DNA of 64,000 nt from assembly GCF_009764645.1 (NCBI RefSeq), contig NZ_RWIM01000157.1, positions 1 to 64,000 on the forward strand, read 5' to 3'. Below the pieces are notes generated by a model that saw nothing but the letters and a program-made list of their open reading frames with translations, was not told the DNA's origin and did not search any database. The DNA is from Pseudomonas sp. PB106. Lineage in GTDB: Bacteria > Pseudomonadota > Gammaproteobacteria > Pseudomonadales > Pseudomonadaceae. Of the stretch, positions 10,117 through 18,940 are shown piece after piece; the stretch's first letter is position 1, and each line of letters opens with the position of its first letter. Both the position numbers and the translations under genes were made by a program.

Positions 10117-10356
10117 ATGAAACGTATCGGCTTGGCGATCCTCTGCAGTGCACTGGCCACCTCGGTAATTGCGGCACCCAAAGACTGCGAAGAACTCAAG
10201 AAAGAGATCGAAGTCAAGATCCAGGCTAAAGGAGTGCCGTCTTACACATTGGAAATCGTCAGCAAGGAAGAAGCCGCAAAACATGACATCGCCATGGTGG
10301 TCGGTTCATGTGAAAACGGCACCAAAGCGATCATCTATCAGAAGAACGATAGCTGA
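10117..10356 (+). CDS. DUF1161 family small secreted protein (copy 2)
   Basis: A 79-residue paralog of the gene at 7803. It has a signal peptide (about 1-20, SVIAA) and the DCEELKKEIEVKIQAKGV and GSCENGTKAIIY segments, keeping both cysteines. GGGAG lies upstream. It sits convergent to the lipoprotein gene at 10363. Function is unknown; exported location is inferred from the signal peptide. Confidence 0.85.
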   Translation: MKRIGLAILCSALATSVIAAPKDCEELKKEIEVKIQAKGVPSYTLEIVSKEEAAKHDIAMVVGSCENGTKAIIYQKNDS

Positions 10357-10362
10357 GACACT

Positions 10363-10782
10363 TCAGTTGATGCAGTTGTATTGGCGATCTTCAGCGACGA
10401 TCTCGCGTCTGGCGTTATATAGCCGGGCACTCGGGGTGAACGCCAGCGAACGCCCCTCCAGCAGGTATCGTTGCCCGGCCTCGAAATGGTCGTAGCGAAT
10501 GTACAGGTAGCACAGGCGCTCAACCGGCCCGGTCATCAAGGCGCCGCCACCACCGAACACTTCGAAGTCGAAGCGCACGCGCAATTCATGGCTGCCGGGG
10601 GTGACCTGAAAATAGCGGCCGTCATTCAAACGCTGGTTGTCCAGACGTTCGGCCATCAGCAACTTGCCGCCCGGCGTCGGCGTTGAAAAGTCGACCCAGG
10701 CCATTTGCGGGTCGACCGGCGGCAGCGGCGTCTGACAACCGGCCAAAAGACTGGCAACGAGCAATAACAGCAACGTGCGCAT
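10363..10782 (-). CDS. PA0061/PA0062-like lipoprotein (copy 1)
   Basis: A 139-residue lipoprotein. A signal peptide with lipobox LLAG-C (Cys17) is followed by a beta-rich domain with YFQVTPGSHELRVR and GQRYLLEGRSLAFTP. It is a tandem paralog of the next minus-strand gene upstream, which shares PGSHEL and GQRY blocks. The PGxHxLxVR pattern resembles PEGA-type surface domains; that is only a resemblance. The ATG at 10782 is chosen because the longer reading frame would bury the lipobox. Confidence 0.83.
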   Translation of the reverse strand: MRTLLLLLVASLLAGCQTPLPPVDPQMAWVDFSTPTPGGKLLMAERLDNQRLNDGRYFQVTPGSHELRVRFDFEVFGGGGALMTGPVERLCYLYIRYDHFEAGQRYLLEGRSLAFTPSARLYNARREIVAEDRQYNCIN

Positions 10783-10822
10783 GATGAATATCCACAGGTC
10801 TGGATATTCAGCATAGCGCCGA

Positions 10823-11245
10823 TCAAGTGCTCTGGCAGCCCGCCGGCGTACCTTGGCCGACGACTTTGCGCTGCTCGTCATAGAGTTTGGCCCATGGCCG
10901 GAAACCAATACTGCCGGCCTGCAACTGATAACGCTGGCCTGCGTTGAAATCCTTGAATTTCACACTCAACTGGCAATCGCGCCACAGCGGCTCAGCGTCG
11001 GGGCCGATGTTGGTCGCTTCGACCGGAAATTGATAACGCACCTTCAACTCATGGCTGCCGGGTTGCACTTCGAAGTAGCGTTTATCGACCGCAGCGGTGG
11101 TATCGACTTGCAGCGCTTGCAGCGCCGTGTCCTGTTGTCGGGCATCGAGGTCGATCCAGGCTTGAGAAGGGTCGGGATCGGGCATGCCGAAATTGGCACA
11201 ACCGGCCAGCGTCAGCAGGCCCCCTGTCAGCATAAACATGCGCAT
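10823..11245 (-). CDS. PA0061/PA0062-like lipoprotein (copy 2)
   Basis: A 140-residue lipoprotein with lipobox LAG-C (Cys16). Its domain shares YFEVQPGSHELKVRYQF and GQRYQLQAGSIGF with copy 1. AAGGAG precedes the ATG at 11245. It and copy 1 form a co-directional pair 40 bases apart, probably one transcript. Function is unknown. It is divergent from the aminopeptidase gene. Confidence 0.83.
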   Translation of the reverse strand: MRMFMLTGGLLTLAGCANFGMPDPDPSQAWIDLDARQQDTALQALQVDTTAAVDKRYFEVQPGSHELKVRYQFPVEATNIGPDAEPLWRDCQLSVKFKDFNAGQRYQLQAGSIGFRPWAKLYDEQRKVVGQGTPAGCQST

Positions 11246-11304
11246 AGCGGTGCTCCTTTAGGCGGGATAGTCTTGCCAGCAGACTCTCCGGGGGATTTCT
11301 TATT

Positions 11305-12381
11305 TTGATCAGGCCGTTTCCAAGCCTTGGGTTACTTGATCGCGTTTTTCGGGTTTTGTTTCCGGGTGTGTTGTTTTTGTTGCTCAACGGTTGCGCCAGC
11401 GTCAGCTATTACAGCCAGTTGGCCAGCGGCCAGCTGCAGTTGCTGCGCGCGCGGGAGCCGGTGGAAAAAGTCATCGCCGACCCGAGCCGCGATGCGAAAT
11501 TGCGCACGCACCTGGCCCAGTCACAAAAGGCCCGGGCGTTCGCCAGCGAACATCTGCGCCTGCCGGATAACCAGAGCTATCGCCTGTATGCCGACATTGG
11601 CCGGCCATTTGTGGTGTGGAACGTGTTCGCCACTCAGGAGTTTTCCCTGACGCCGCAGAATCATTGCTTTCCGATTGCCGGCTGCGTGGCCTATCGCGGT
11701 TACTACAGCCAGAGTGCGGCGCGCGGTGAAGCAGCGATCCAGCGCTTGCAGGGCATGGACGTGTCGATTGGCGGCGTCGAGGCCTATTCGACGCTCGGCT
11801 GGTTCAACGACCCGATCCTCAATTCAATGATGGGCTGGGGCGATGAGCGCCTGGCCACGCTGATCTTTCATGAGCTGGCCCATCAACGTTTCTATGTGAA
11901 GGACGACACCGAGTTCAACGAGTCCTTCGCCACGTTTGTCGAACAGGAAGGTACGCGGCAGTGGCGGGCGTTTCGCGGGTTGCCAGCGGACACTCACTCA
12001 CGGTTGAAGCAGCGCGATCAGTTCATCGAGTTGGTGCTGGATGTGCGGTCACGGTTGGAAAAGTTGTACGCACAGCCGCTGTCGACCGAACAGATGCGCG
12101 AACGCAAAGCAGCGGAGTTCGAGCAGTTTCGCCGTGACTACAGGCTGATGAGGGACAGCCAGTGGGCCGGGGATAAGCGTTATGACGCTTGGGTGAATGC
12201 GCCGCTGAACAATGCGCGGCTGTTGCCGTTTGGGCTGTATGACCAGTGGGTGCCGGCGTTTTCGGCGTTGTTCAAACAGGTCGGGGGGGATTGGGTGAGA
12301 TTTTATGCAGAGGTTGAGCGGTTGGGGGGCCTGCCTGTCGCAGAACGCAAAGCGGCGCTGAAAGCGTTGGCCGCCGCTTGA
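11305..12381 (+). CDS. Putative zinc aminopeptidase lipoprotein (PF10023 type)
   Basis: 358 residues if the TTG at 11305 is used; the true start is uncertain and could be further in. A hydrophobic leader ends in LLNGC, a lipobox, so the protein is probably membrane-anchored outside the cytoplasm. FHELAHQRFY (HExxH at about 189-193) plus FNESFATFVEQEG give the zinc ligands and catalytic Glu of the family. Other blocks match the Pseudomonas family called putative aminopeptidase. Peptidase activity is inferred from these motifs. Confidence 0.85.
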   Translation: MIRPFPSLGLLDRVFRVLFPGVLFLLLNGCASVSYYSQLASGQLQLLRAREPVEKVIADPSRDAKLRTHLAQSQKARAFASEHLRLPDNQSYRLYADIGRPFVVWNVFATQEFSLTPQNHCFPIAGCVAYRGYYSQSAARGEAAIQRLQGMDVSIGGVEAYSTLGWFNDPILNSMMGWGDERLATLIFHELAHQRFYVKDDTEFNESFATFVEQEGTRQWRAFRGLPADTHSRLKQRDQFIELVLDVRSRLEKLYAQPLSTEQMRERKAAEFEQFRRDYRLMRDSQWAGDKRYDAWVNAPLNNARLLPFGLYDQWVPAFSALFKQVGGDWVRFYAEVERLGGLPVAERKAALKALAAA

Positions 12382-12403
12382 GACATCAGTGACTGAATTG
12401 GCC

Positions 12404-12487
12404 TCATCGCTGGCAAGCCAGCTCCCACAGGGACAGCGGTGAACCTGAGTACATCGCTCACCTGTTGGAGCTGGCTTGCCAGCGATG
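12404..12487. repeat. REPIN (family B)
   Basis: CATCGCTGGCAAGCCAGCTC at 12404 and its complement ending in GCTGGCTTGCCAGCGATG at 12487 flank an unrelated centre. It lies between the convergent aminopeptidase and HAD genes and may act as a terminator for both. Confidence 0.9.
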
Positions 12488-12496
12488 GCGTACTTG

Positions 12497-13147
12497 TCAG
12501 CGCTGCAAAAACGCCTGATGCAACTCATCCAGCGTTTCAAAGTGATAAGCCGGCGACTCGGCATTCAACTCTTCAAAACTGCCAAACCCATAACCCACCG
12601 CCGCTGCATCCAGCCCATTGCTGCGCGCGCCGATCAGGTCGTGCTTACGGTCGCCGATCATCAGCGTATTCGCAGGATCCAGCCCTTCTTCCTTGATCAG
12701 ATGCGCAATCAGCTCAACCTTGTTGGTCCGCGTGCCGTCCAGTTCGCTGCCATAAATCACCTTGAAATGCCGGGCGAAATCAAAATGCCGGGCAATCTCG
12801 CGGGCGAATTCCCACGGCTTCGATGTCGCGATGTACAGCTGCCGACCTTGCCCGCTCAGGGTTTCCAGCAACGGCGTAACACCCTCAAACACGCGATTTT
12901 CATACAGACCGGTGACCTTGAAGCGCTCGCGATAGAAATTCACCGCCTGCCACGCCTTGGCCTCGTCAAACTCGTAAAACTGCATGAACGCCTGCAACAG
13001 CGGCGGGCCGATGAAGTGTTCGAGCTTGGTCAGGTCCGGCTCATCGATGCCGAGCTTAGCCAAGGCAAACTGGATGGAACGGGTGATGCCCTCACGCGGG
13101 TCGGTCAGGGTGCCATCGAGGTCGAACAGTACGGTTTGGTAATGCAT
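12497..13147 (-). CDS. HAD family phosphatase, phosphoglycolate phosphatase-like
   Basis: A 216-residue HAD hydrolase. Motif I is VLFDLDGTLTDP, a Lys/Thr-Ser motif (YIATSKP) follows, and motif IV is MIGDRKHDLIGA. A helical cap lies between residues 15 and 80. It resembles the Gph/PpaX-like subgroup, but the substrate is uncertain. It reads towards the REPIN at 12404. The gamma carbonic anhydrase gene lies just upstream on the same strand (29-base gap), so co-transcription is likely. Confidence 0.9.
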   Translation of the reverse strand: MHYQTVLFDLDGTLTDPREGITRSIQFALAKLGIDEPDLTKLEHFIGPPLLQAFMQFYEFDEAKAWQAVNFYRERFKVTGLYENRVFEGVTPLLETLSGQGRQLYIATSKPWEFAREIARHFDFARHFKVIYGSELDGTRTNKVELIAHLIKEEGLDPANTLMIGDRKHDLIGARSNGLDAAAVGYGFGSFEELNAESPAYHFETLDELHQAFLQR

Positions 13148-13176
13148 GAGTATTCCTGAGCAGTCGCAAATTCGAT

Positions 13177-13722
13177 TCAGAGTGTGTCGTAGCCTTCGGC
13201 CAGATGCAGGTCCTTGAGCTTCACGTAATTCGCCGCGCTGTAGGTGAAAAAGGCATTTTCCTTGTCCGTCAGCGGACGGATCTGTTTCACCGGGCTACCC
13301 ACGTACAGGAAGCCGCTTTGCAGACGCTTGCCCGGCGGCACCAGGCTGCCGGCGCCGATGATCACGTCGTCTTCAACCACCGCGCCGTCCATGACAATGC
13401 TGCCCATGCCGATCAACACGCGGCTGCCAACGGTGCAGCCGTGGAGCATGACTTTGTGGGCGATGGTCACGTCATCGCCGATCAGCAGCGGGAAGCCGTC
13501 GGGGTTGAACGGGCCGGCGTGGGTGATGTGCAACACGCAGCCGTCCTGCACGCTGGTGCGCGCACCGATGCGGATGCGGTGCATGTCGCCACGGATCACG
13601 GTCAGCGGCCAGACGGAGCTGTCTGCGCCGATTTCGACGTCGCCGATCACCACCGCCGAGCTGTCGACAAATGCGCCTTTGCTCAGGCTGGGGGTGTGAT
13701 TCTGGTACTTGCGAAGGGACAC
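13177..13722 (-). CDS. Gamma carbonic anhydrase family protein
   Basis: A 181-residue left-handed beta-helix protein of hexapeptide repeats (GDVEIGADSSVWPLTVIRGD and following). Metal-site histidines are visible in VLHITHAG and TIAHKVMLHG. Many such proteins are named gamma carbonic anhydrases without proof of activity. The start is taken as the GTG at 13722 (SLRKYQNHTPSL), with an AGAGAGA ribosome site upstream. A longer in-frame reading to 13824 would overlap the prlC start region. Confidence 0.88.
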   Translation of the reverse strand: MSLRKYQNHTPSLSKGAFVDSSAVVIGDVEIGADSSVWPLTVIRGDMHRIRIGARTSVQDGCVLHITHAGPFNPDGFPLLIGDDVTIAHKVMLHGCTVGSRVLIGMGSIVMDGAVVEDDVIIGAGSLVPPGKRLQSGFLYVGSPVKQIRPLTDKENAFFTYSAANYVKLKDLHLAEGYDTL

Positions 13723-13810
13723 GATAAATTCTCTCTCTGTCGCCGATAGCTGCGGTGAGTGCCGATTGTAATTAAGATGGGGCAATGTTTCCCCAGCCAA
13801 GGTGCCAACC

Positions 13811-15862
13811 GTGAGCGTGAACAACCCTCTGCTGCAGTCCTACGACCTGCCACCGTTCTCCACGATCCGTGCCGAACACGTCCTGCCCGCCATCGAAACG
13901 ATCCTGGCCGACAACCGCGCCGCCATTGCCGAAATCCTCAAGACTCAGGTTCAGAACCCTACCTGGGCCGGCCTGGTATTGGCGATGGACGAACTCAATG
14001 ACCGCCTCGGCGCTGCCTGGAGCCCGGTCAGCCACCTCAATGCCGTGTGCAACAGCGCCGAACTGCGCGAAGCCTACGAGTCGTGCCTGCCAGCCCTGAG
14101 CGCCTACTCCACCGAGATGGGCCAGAACCGCGAACTGTTCCAGGCCTATGAAGCGCTGGCCAACAGTCCGGAAGCCGCCGGTTTCGACGTGGCGCAGAAG
14201 ACTATTCTGGAACACGCCCTGCGTGACTTCCGTCTGTCGGGTATCGACCTGCCGGAAGCCGAACAGAAACGCTACGCCGAAGTGCAGAGCAAACTGTCCG
14301 AGCTGGGCAGCCGCTTCTCCAATCAACTGCTCGACGCCACGCAGGCCTGGACCAAACACGTCACCGACGAAGCCGCCCTCGCTGGCCTGACCGATTCGGC
14401 CAAGGCGCAAATGGCTGCCGCCGCGCAGGCCAAAGGCCTCGACGGCTGGCTGATCACCCTGGAATTCCCGAGCTACTACGCGGTGATGACCTACGCGCAA
14501 GACCGTGCGCTGCGTGAAGAAGTCTACGCGGCCTACTGCACCCGCGCCTCGGATCAAGGCCCGAACGCCGGCCAGAACGACAACGGCCCGGTGATGGAAG
14601 AAATCCTCGACCTGCGTCAGGAATTGGCCAAGTTGCTGGGTTTCGCCAGTTTCTCGGAACTGAGCCTCGCCACCAAAATGGCCGAGTCCAGCGATCAGGT
14701 GCTGAGCTTCCTGCGTGATCTGGCCAAGCGCAGCAAGCCGTTCGCGGCGCAAGATCTGCAACAGTTACGCGCGTATGCCGCTGAACAGGGCTGCGCCGAT
14801 CTGCAAAGCTGGGACAGCGGTTTCTACGGCGAAAAACTTCGCGAACAACGCTACAGCGTCGCCCAGGAAACCCTGCGCGCCTACTTCCCGATCGACAAGG
14901 TGCTTGGCGGTCTGTTCGCCATCGTTCAGCGTCTGTACGGCATCGAAATCGCCGAGCAGAAAGGCTTCGACACCTGGCACCCGGACGTGCGCCTGTTCGA
15001 AATCAAGGAAAACGGCCAGCACGTCGGCCGCTTTTTCTTCGACCTCTACGCCCGCGCCAACAAGCGTGGCGGTGCGTGGATGGACGGTGCCCGCGACCGT
15101 CGCCGCACCGTCGACGGCGTACTGCAAAGTCCGGTGGCCAACCTGGTGTGCAACTTCACCCCGGCCGACAGCGGCAAGCCTGCGCTGCTGACCCACGATG
15201 AAGTGACCACGCTGTTCCACGAATTCGGTCACGGCCTGCATCACTTGCTGACCCGCGTTGATCACGCCGGAGTTTCCGGCATCAACGGCGTGGCCTGGGA
15301 CGCGGTCGAGCTGCCGAGCCAGTTCATGGAAAACTGGTGCTGGGAGCCGGAAGGCCTTGCGCTGATTTCCGCTCACTACGAAAGCGGCGAGCCACTGCCG
15401 CAGGACCTGCTGGAGAAAATGCTCGCGGCGAAAAACTTCCAGTCCGGCCTGATGATGGTGCGTCAACTGGAGTTCTCGCTGTTCGACTTCGAACTGCACG
15501 CGACCCACGGTGATGGCCGCAGTCCACTGCAAGTGCTGGAAGGCGTGCGTGACGAGGTGTCGGTGATGCGTCCGCCGGCCTACAACCGCTTCCCGAACAG
15601 CTTCGCGCACATCTTCGCCGGCGGTTACGCGGCGGGTTACTACAGCTACAAGTGGGCTGAAGTGCTGTCGGCCGATGCCTTCTCGAAGTTCGAAGAAGAC
15701 GGCGTGCTCAACGCACAAACCGGTCGCGCCTTCCGCGAGGCGATTCTGGCGCGCGGCGGCTCACAGGCGCCGATGGTGCTGTTCGTCGACTTCCGTGGCC
15801 GTGAGCCGTCGATTGACGCACTCTTGCGCCACAGCGGCCTGAGTGAGGACGCGGCAGCATGA
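13811..15862 (+). CDS. prlC: Oligopeptidase A (M3 zinc metallopeptidase)
   Basis: A 683-residue cytoplasmic peptidase that degrades peptides, including signal peptides after cleavage. The zinc site is HEFGH at residues 470-474, with Glu in WDAVELPSQ as third ligand. The substrate loop FAHIFAGGYAAGYYSYKW is intact. The start is taken as the GTG at 13811 (SVNNPLLQ), which has AAGG at about -10; a GTG at 13802 is the alternative. It overlaps yheV by ATGA. A second, divergent M3 gene follows. Confidence 0.95.
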   Translation: MSVNNPLLQSYDLPPFSTIRAEHVLPAIETILADNRAAIAEILKTQVQNPTWAGLVLAMDELNDRLGAAWSPVSHLNAVCNSAELREAYESCLPALSAYSTEMGQNRELFQAYEALANSPEAAGFDVAQKTILEHALRDFRLSGIDLPEAEQKRYAEVQSKLSELGSRFSNQLLDATQAWTKHVTDEAALAGLTDSAKAQMAAAAQAKGLDGWLITLEFPSYYAVMTYAQDRALREEVYAAYCTRASDQGPNAGQNDNGPVMEEILDLRQELAKLLGFASFSELSLATKMAESSDQVLSFLRDLAKRSKPFAAQDLQQLRAYAAEQGCADLQSWDSGFYGEKLREQRYSVAQETLRAYFPIDKVLGGLFAIVQRLYGIEIAEQKGFDTWHPDVRLFEIKENGQHVGRFFFDLYARANKRGGAWMDGARDRRRTVDGVLQSPVANLVCNFTPADSGKPALLTHDEVTTLFHEFGHGLHHLLTRVDHAGVSGINGVAWDAVELPSQFMENWCWEPEGLALISAHYESGEPLPQDLLEKMLAAKNFQSGLMMVRQLEFSLFDFELHATHGDGRSPLQVLEGVRDEVSVMRPPAYNRFPNSFAHIFAGGYAAGYYSYKWAEVLSADAFSKFEEDGVLNAQTGRAFREAILARGGSQAPMVLFVDFRGREPSIDALLRHSGLSEDAAA

Positions 15863-16152
15863 GTGAGGGGCCTGTGATTACCAAGAAGCGCTTTATCGCC
15901 GGGGCAGTCTGCCCGGCGTGCAGCGAGCCGGACAAGTTGATGATGTGGAGCGAGGACGATGTTCCGCACCGCGAATGCGTGGCCTGTGGTTATGCCGACA
16001 CGTTGAATGCCCAAGGCCTTTCGGTGCCTAAAGAGCTCGGCACGCGGGTCAACACCAGCGCGCTCGACAAGCCGGCGCCGGACAAGAATGTGCAGGCGGT
16101 GCAGTTTTTTCCGAACCCGAAACTGAAGAAGAAGCCCGACGAGCAACACTGA
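15859..16152 (+). CDS. yheV: YheV family zinc-ribbon protein
   Basis: A 97-residue protein with two CxxC knuckles, VCPACSEPDK and CVACGYADT, forming a zinc ribbon, and a Lys-rich C-terminal tail. It matches the YheV family, which is regularly found after prlC in gamma-proteobacteria. It starts inside the prlC stop (ATGA), so the two are coupled. Its biochemical role is not known. Confidence 0.92.
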   Translation: MSEGPVITKKRFIAGAVCPACSEPDKLMMWSEDDVPHRECVACGYADTLNAQGLSVPKELGTRVNTSALDKPAPDKNVQAVQFFPNPKLKKKPDEQH

Positions 16153-16159
16153 GTCAGCC

Positions 16160-16191
16160 CCACCTTTCACCGTTTCGATGGTGGAAGGTGG
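16160..16191 (+). terminator. Inverted repeat after yheV, probable attenuator or terminator
   Basis: CCACCTTTCACC pairs with GGTGGAAGGTGG (one G-T pair) around an 8-base loop, starting 8 bases after the yheV stop. No strong T run follows, so termination may be partial. Confidence 0.5.
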
Positions 16192-16264
16192 TATCTGTCT
16201 ACCGCCCCCTCCCCACGCTTCCTGCCTAATCTGGACTTTTCCACCAGACGTCAAGGAAGACGCC

Positions 16265-18295
16265 ATGCCCGATTTCAATCCACTGTTACACACCTGGGAC
16301 CTGCCGCCCTGGTCCAGCGTACGCGCCGAACATCTGGTGCCAGCGATCACCACCCTCGTCGCGACCAATCGACAGGTCATCAACAATATCGTGGCCAGCC
16401 AGGCACACACGCCCAATTGGGATGATCTGGTGTTGGCGGTCGATGCAACCGATGCTCAGCTTGAAGAAACCATTGCAGTGATTGAAGTCCTCTCGATGGC
16501 TCACCCCAACGAGACGGACTGGATCATCGCCACGGCAACGTGCAGCAACGCAGTCGAGGAATACAGAGCATGGAAAATGGGCCATCGAGGACTGTTCCGT
16601 GCCTATCAAAGCCTCGAAAAAAGCCCCATCGCGCGCAATTTCGATGCATCTCGTCAAGCGGCGCTGGGAAAAATCCTGCGCAAGTTTCGTTTATCCGGAA
16701 TTGAGCTGACGGTTGAACGCCAACAGCAACTGGCCGGGTTGAATGCCGAAATCAGCCGCCTGGAAGCGCTATTCCTGAACAATCTCGAAAGCGACAGTGC
16801 CCAGTGGCACAAGCGTGTTGATGACATCACCCACCTGGCGGGGTTGCCTGACGCCGCCCGCCAACGTTTCGCCCAACTGGCCCAAGCGGCCGGCCACACC
16901 GGCTGGTTGATTCCGCTGGATCTCAACACTCATTTGCAGGTGATGACGTACGCGCAACATCGCGCCTTGCGCGAAGAATATTTTCTCGCTTTCTTCACGC
17001 GCGCCTCGGCGCAAAGCCCCCACTCCGGCCAGCATGACAACGGTCCCGTGCTCGAATCGTTGCTCACACTGCGGCACCAGAAAGCCGGACTGCTGGGCTA
17101 CGACAATTTCGCGCAATTGCGTCAGGCCTCGGTCTCAGGCGAATCGACAGCGACTATCAGTGCGTTCATGACGCGGATGACCGAGTCGAGTGAGCGGGCA
17201 CGAACGCAGGACTCCGAGAGGCTCGATGCATTTGCGCTTGCACGCGGCCTCCCTGACGTACAGGGCTGGGATCAGGAGTTTCTCGTCGAACAACTGCGCA
17301 ATGAGCAGTTCGACGGCGCACTCGAAGACCTGCGTGACTACTTCCCACTGGAGGGCACGTTGCGCCGACTGTGCCAGTTCTGTGAGCGCATGTTTGGCGT
17401 GGGCATTACCGAGCTGGCAACGTTCGAACGCTGGCACGATCACCTGCGCCTGTTCGAAGTCAGCGAACACGGGCAGACCATCGGTTACTTGTATCTTCAT
17501 CCGTTCAAAGGCGAGAACACGTTGGACTTTGCCGGCACGATAACCCTGCGAAACCGTCGGATCACCGCCGAAGGTCGACCGGTGCTGCCGATCGCTCTGA
17601 TCTCGTGGAACCTGGCATCAGCAATCGATGGCCAGCCAACCCTGCTCGAGCACCTTGATCTGCGCGTGCTGTTCCACGAGTTTGGCCACTGCCTGCAACA
17701 CATCCTGACGCGCTCTCCCCACCACACGCTTTCCGGCATTTCGCAGATGGCGCGCCCGACGGCGGAGTTCGCCGGAGAGCTGTTTGAGCGCTGGTGCTAT
17801 TCCCGGGAGTTCCTCTTGTGGTTGAGCGCGCACCATCAGAGCGGTGAGCGCTTGAGCGAGAAGCGCATCGATGCCGTCCTGGCTGCCCTGCAAAGCCAGG
17901 CCAGCCGACAAACCGCCATTCAGCTGACCGTGGCCCTGCTGGACTTTGACCTGCACGCCAGTCACGGTGATGGTCGTAGCGTCGCGCAGGTGTTCAAAGA
18001 CGTGCAAACGAAAGTCCCGCAACTCAAACTGCCGGAGAATTGCCGGTTCGCCAACAGTTTTGACTACATGGTGACCGGTTACCAAGCCATGGTGTACGCC
18101 TACCTCTGGTCCCGGGTTTTGGCCACCGAGGTGTTCAAAAGGTTTGAGCAGGATTGGGTATTCAACCCGACGACGGGCCGAGAGTTTCGCGAAATCTTCT
18201 TCACACCGGGCGATGTTCAGTCGCTGGTCAGTGCGGCTCAGGTTTTTCTGGGCCGACCAGTTGATGAGCTGTTTGCACCCGCCGACCTCTCGTGA
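16265..18295 (+). CDS. Divergent M3 family metallopeptidase (PrlC paralog)
   Basis: A 676-residue protein aligned along most of its length with the PrlC encoded upstream (for example MPDFNPLLHTWDLPPW against the PrlC start). The zinc site is conserved: HEFGH at 471-475 and Glu501 in PTAEFAGE. The PrlC D-A-V-E-L-P-S-Q context is changed. The substrate loop reads NSFDYMVTGYQAMVYAYLW, lacking the loop His and one residue, so specificity or activity may differ. AGGAAG precedes the ATG at 16265; a longer frame begins at 16178 without support. Its stop abuts the stop of the convergent tpbA-like gene. Confidence 0.9.
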   Translation: MPDFNPLLHTWDLPPWSSVRAEHLVPAITTLVATNRQVINNIVASQAHTPNWDDLVLAVDATDAQLEETIAVIEVLSMAHPNETDWIIATATCSNAVEEYRAWKMGHRGLFRAYQSLEKSPIARNFDASRQAALGKILRKFRLSGIELTVERQQQLAGLNAEISRLEALFLNNLESDSAQWHKRVDDITHLAGLPDAARQRFAQLAQAAGHTGWLIPLDLNTHLQVMTYAQHRALREEYFLAFFTRASAQSPHSGQHDNGPVLESLLTLRHQKAGLLGYDNFAQLRQASVSGESTATISAFMTRMTESSERARTQDSERLDAFALARGLPDVQGWDQEFLVEQLRNEQFDGALEDLRDYFPLEGTLRRLCQFCERMFGVGITELATFERWHDHLRLFEVSEHGQTIGYLYLHPFKGENTLDFAGTITLRNRRITAEGRPVLPIALISWNLASAIDGQPTLLEHLDLRVLFHEFGHCLQHILTRSPHHTLSGISQMARPTAEFAGELFERWCYSREFLLWLSAHHQSGERLSEKRIDAVLAALQSQASRQTAIQLTVALLDFDLHASHGDGRSVAQVFKDVQTKVPQLKLPENCRFANSFDYMVTGYQAMVYAYLWSRVLATEVFKRFEQDWVFNPTTGREFREIFFTPGDVQSLVSAAQVFLGRPVDELFAPADLS

Positions 18296-18940
18296 CTATT
18301 TGAGATTGACCGACTGAAACCAGCTCTTCATCGAGCAGGTAGCGAACGCGCTGGTGCTGCAATCACCATTGGCCAGCGCAGTGCGCAACTTGTCGGCATC
18401 GGCCTGCATCACATAGCGCACGCTGTCGCGAAAATGGCCGCTCTCACCAAAACCGCCTTGGGTCATTTCGCTCAAGGCGTCTTCTTTGCTCCAGCCTTGA
18501 ACGACCACGCGGTACATCGCCGCCATCAGCCCAGTGCGATCGGAGCCGTGTTTGCAATGCATCAACACCGGGCCGTTGGCTTCGGCGGCTTGAATGGCCC
18601 GCAAGGCTTTGAGCACATCAGCGTCGTCGACGTGATTGGTGCGATAGGGCAATTGCACTTGATTGATACCCGGCGCGGACAACCAATTGCTGTCGGCTTC
18701 CGGGAGGAAGTTGATCACCGTGGCGACCTTGAGATTTTTCAGCAACGGCACGGCGCCGCCATCGGGCAATGCGCTGCGATAAAGCGTCGGTGACATCTGG
18801 AACAGGTTGTATTGCACCTCAACCGGCTGCGCCCACTCGGTCGGACGAACCGATGTCGCGCCTTCAGCCTGCGCCGGCATCCACTGCAGCAGCGCAACAA
18901 ACGATAAATACAAAGCAGGAAACAAACGCACTCGGGACAT
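18296..18940 (-). CDS. tpbA: Periplasmic tyrosine/dual-specificity phosphatase, TpbA-like
   Basis: A 214-residue protein with a signal peptide (about 1-25) and the phosphatase loop HCKHGSDRTG (Cys129, Arg135). A likely general acid lies in HVDDADVL. It resembles P. aeruginosa TpbA, with shared blocks such as MSPTLYRSALP, GPVLMHCKHG and YRVVVQGW. In P. aeruginosa, TpbA acts in the periplasm to restrain the diguanylate cyclase TpbB. No tpbB neighbour is seen in this window, so the partner is unknown here. Its stop lies directly against the stop of the M3 paralog. Confidence 0.85.
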   Translation of the reverse strand: MSRVRLFPALYLSFVALLQWMPAQAEGATSVRPTEWAQPVEVQYNLFQMSPTLYRSALPDGGAVPLLKNLKVATVINFLPEADSNWLSAPGINQVQLPYRTNHVDDADVLKALRAIQAAEANGPVLMHCKHGSDRTGLMAAMYRVVVQGWSKEDALSEMTQGGFGESGHFRDSVRYVMQADADKLRTALANGDCSTSAFATCSMKSWFQSVNLK

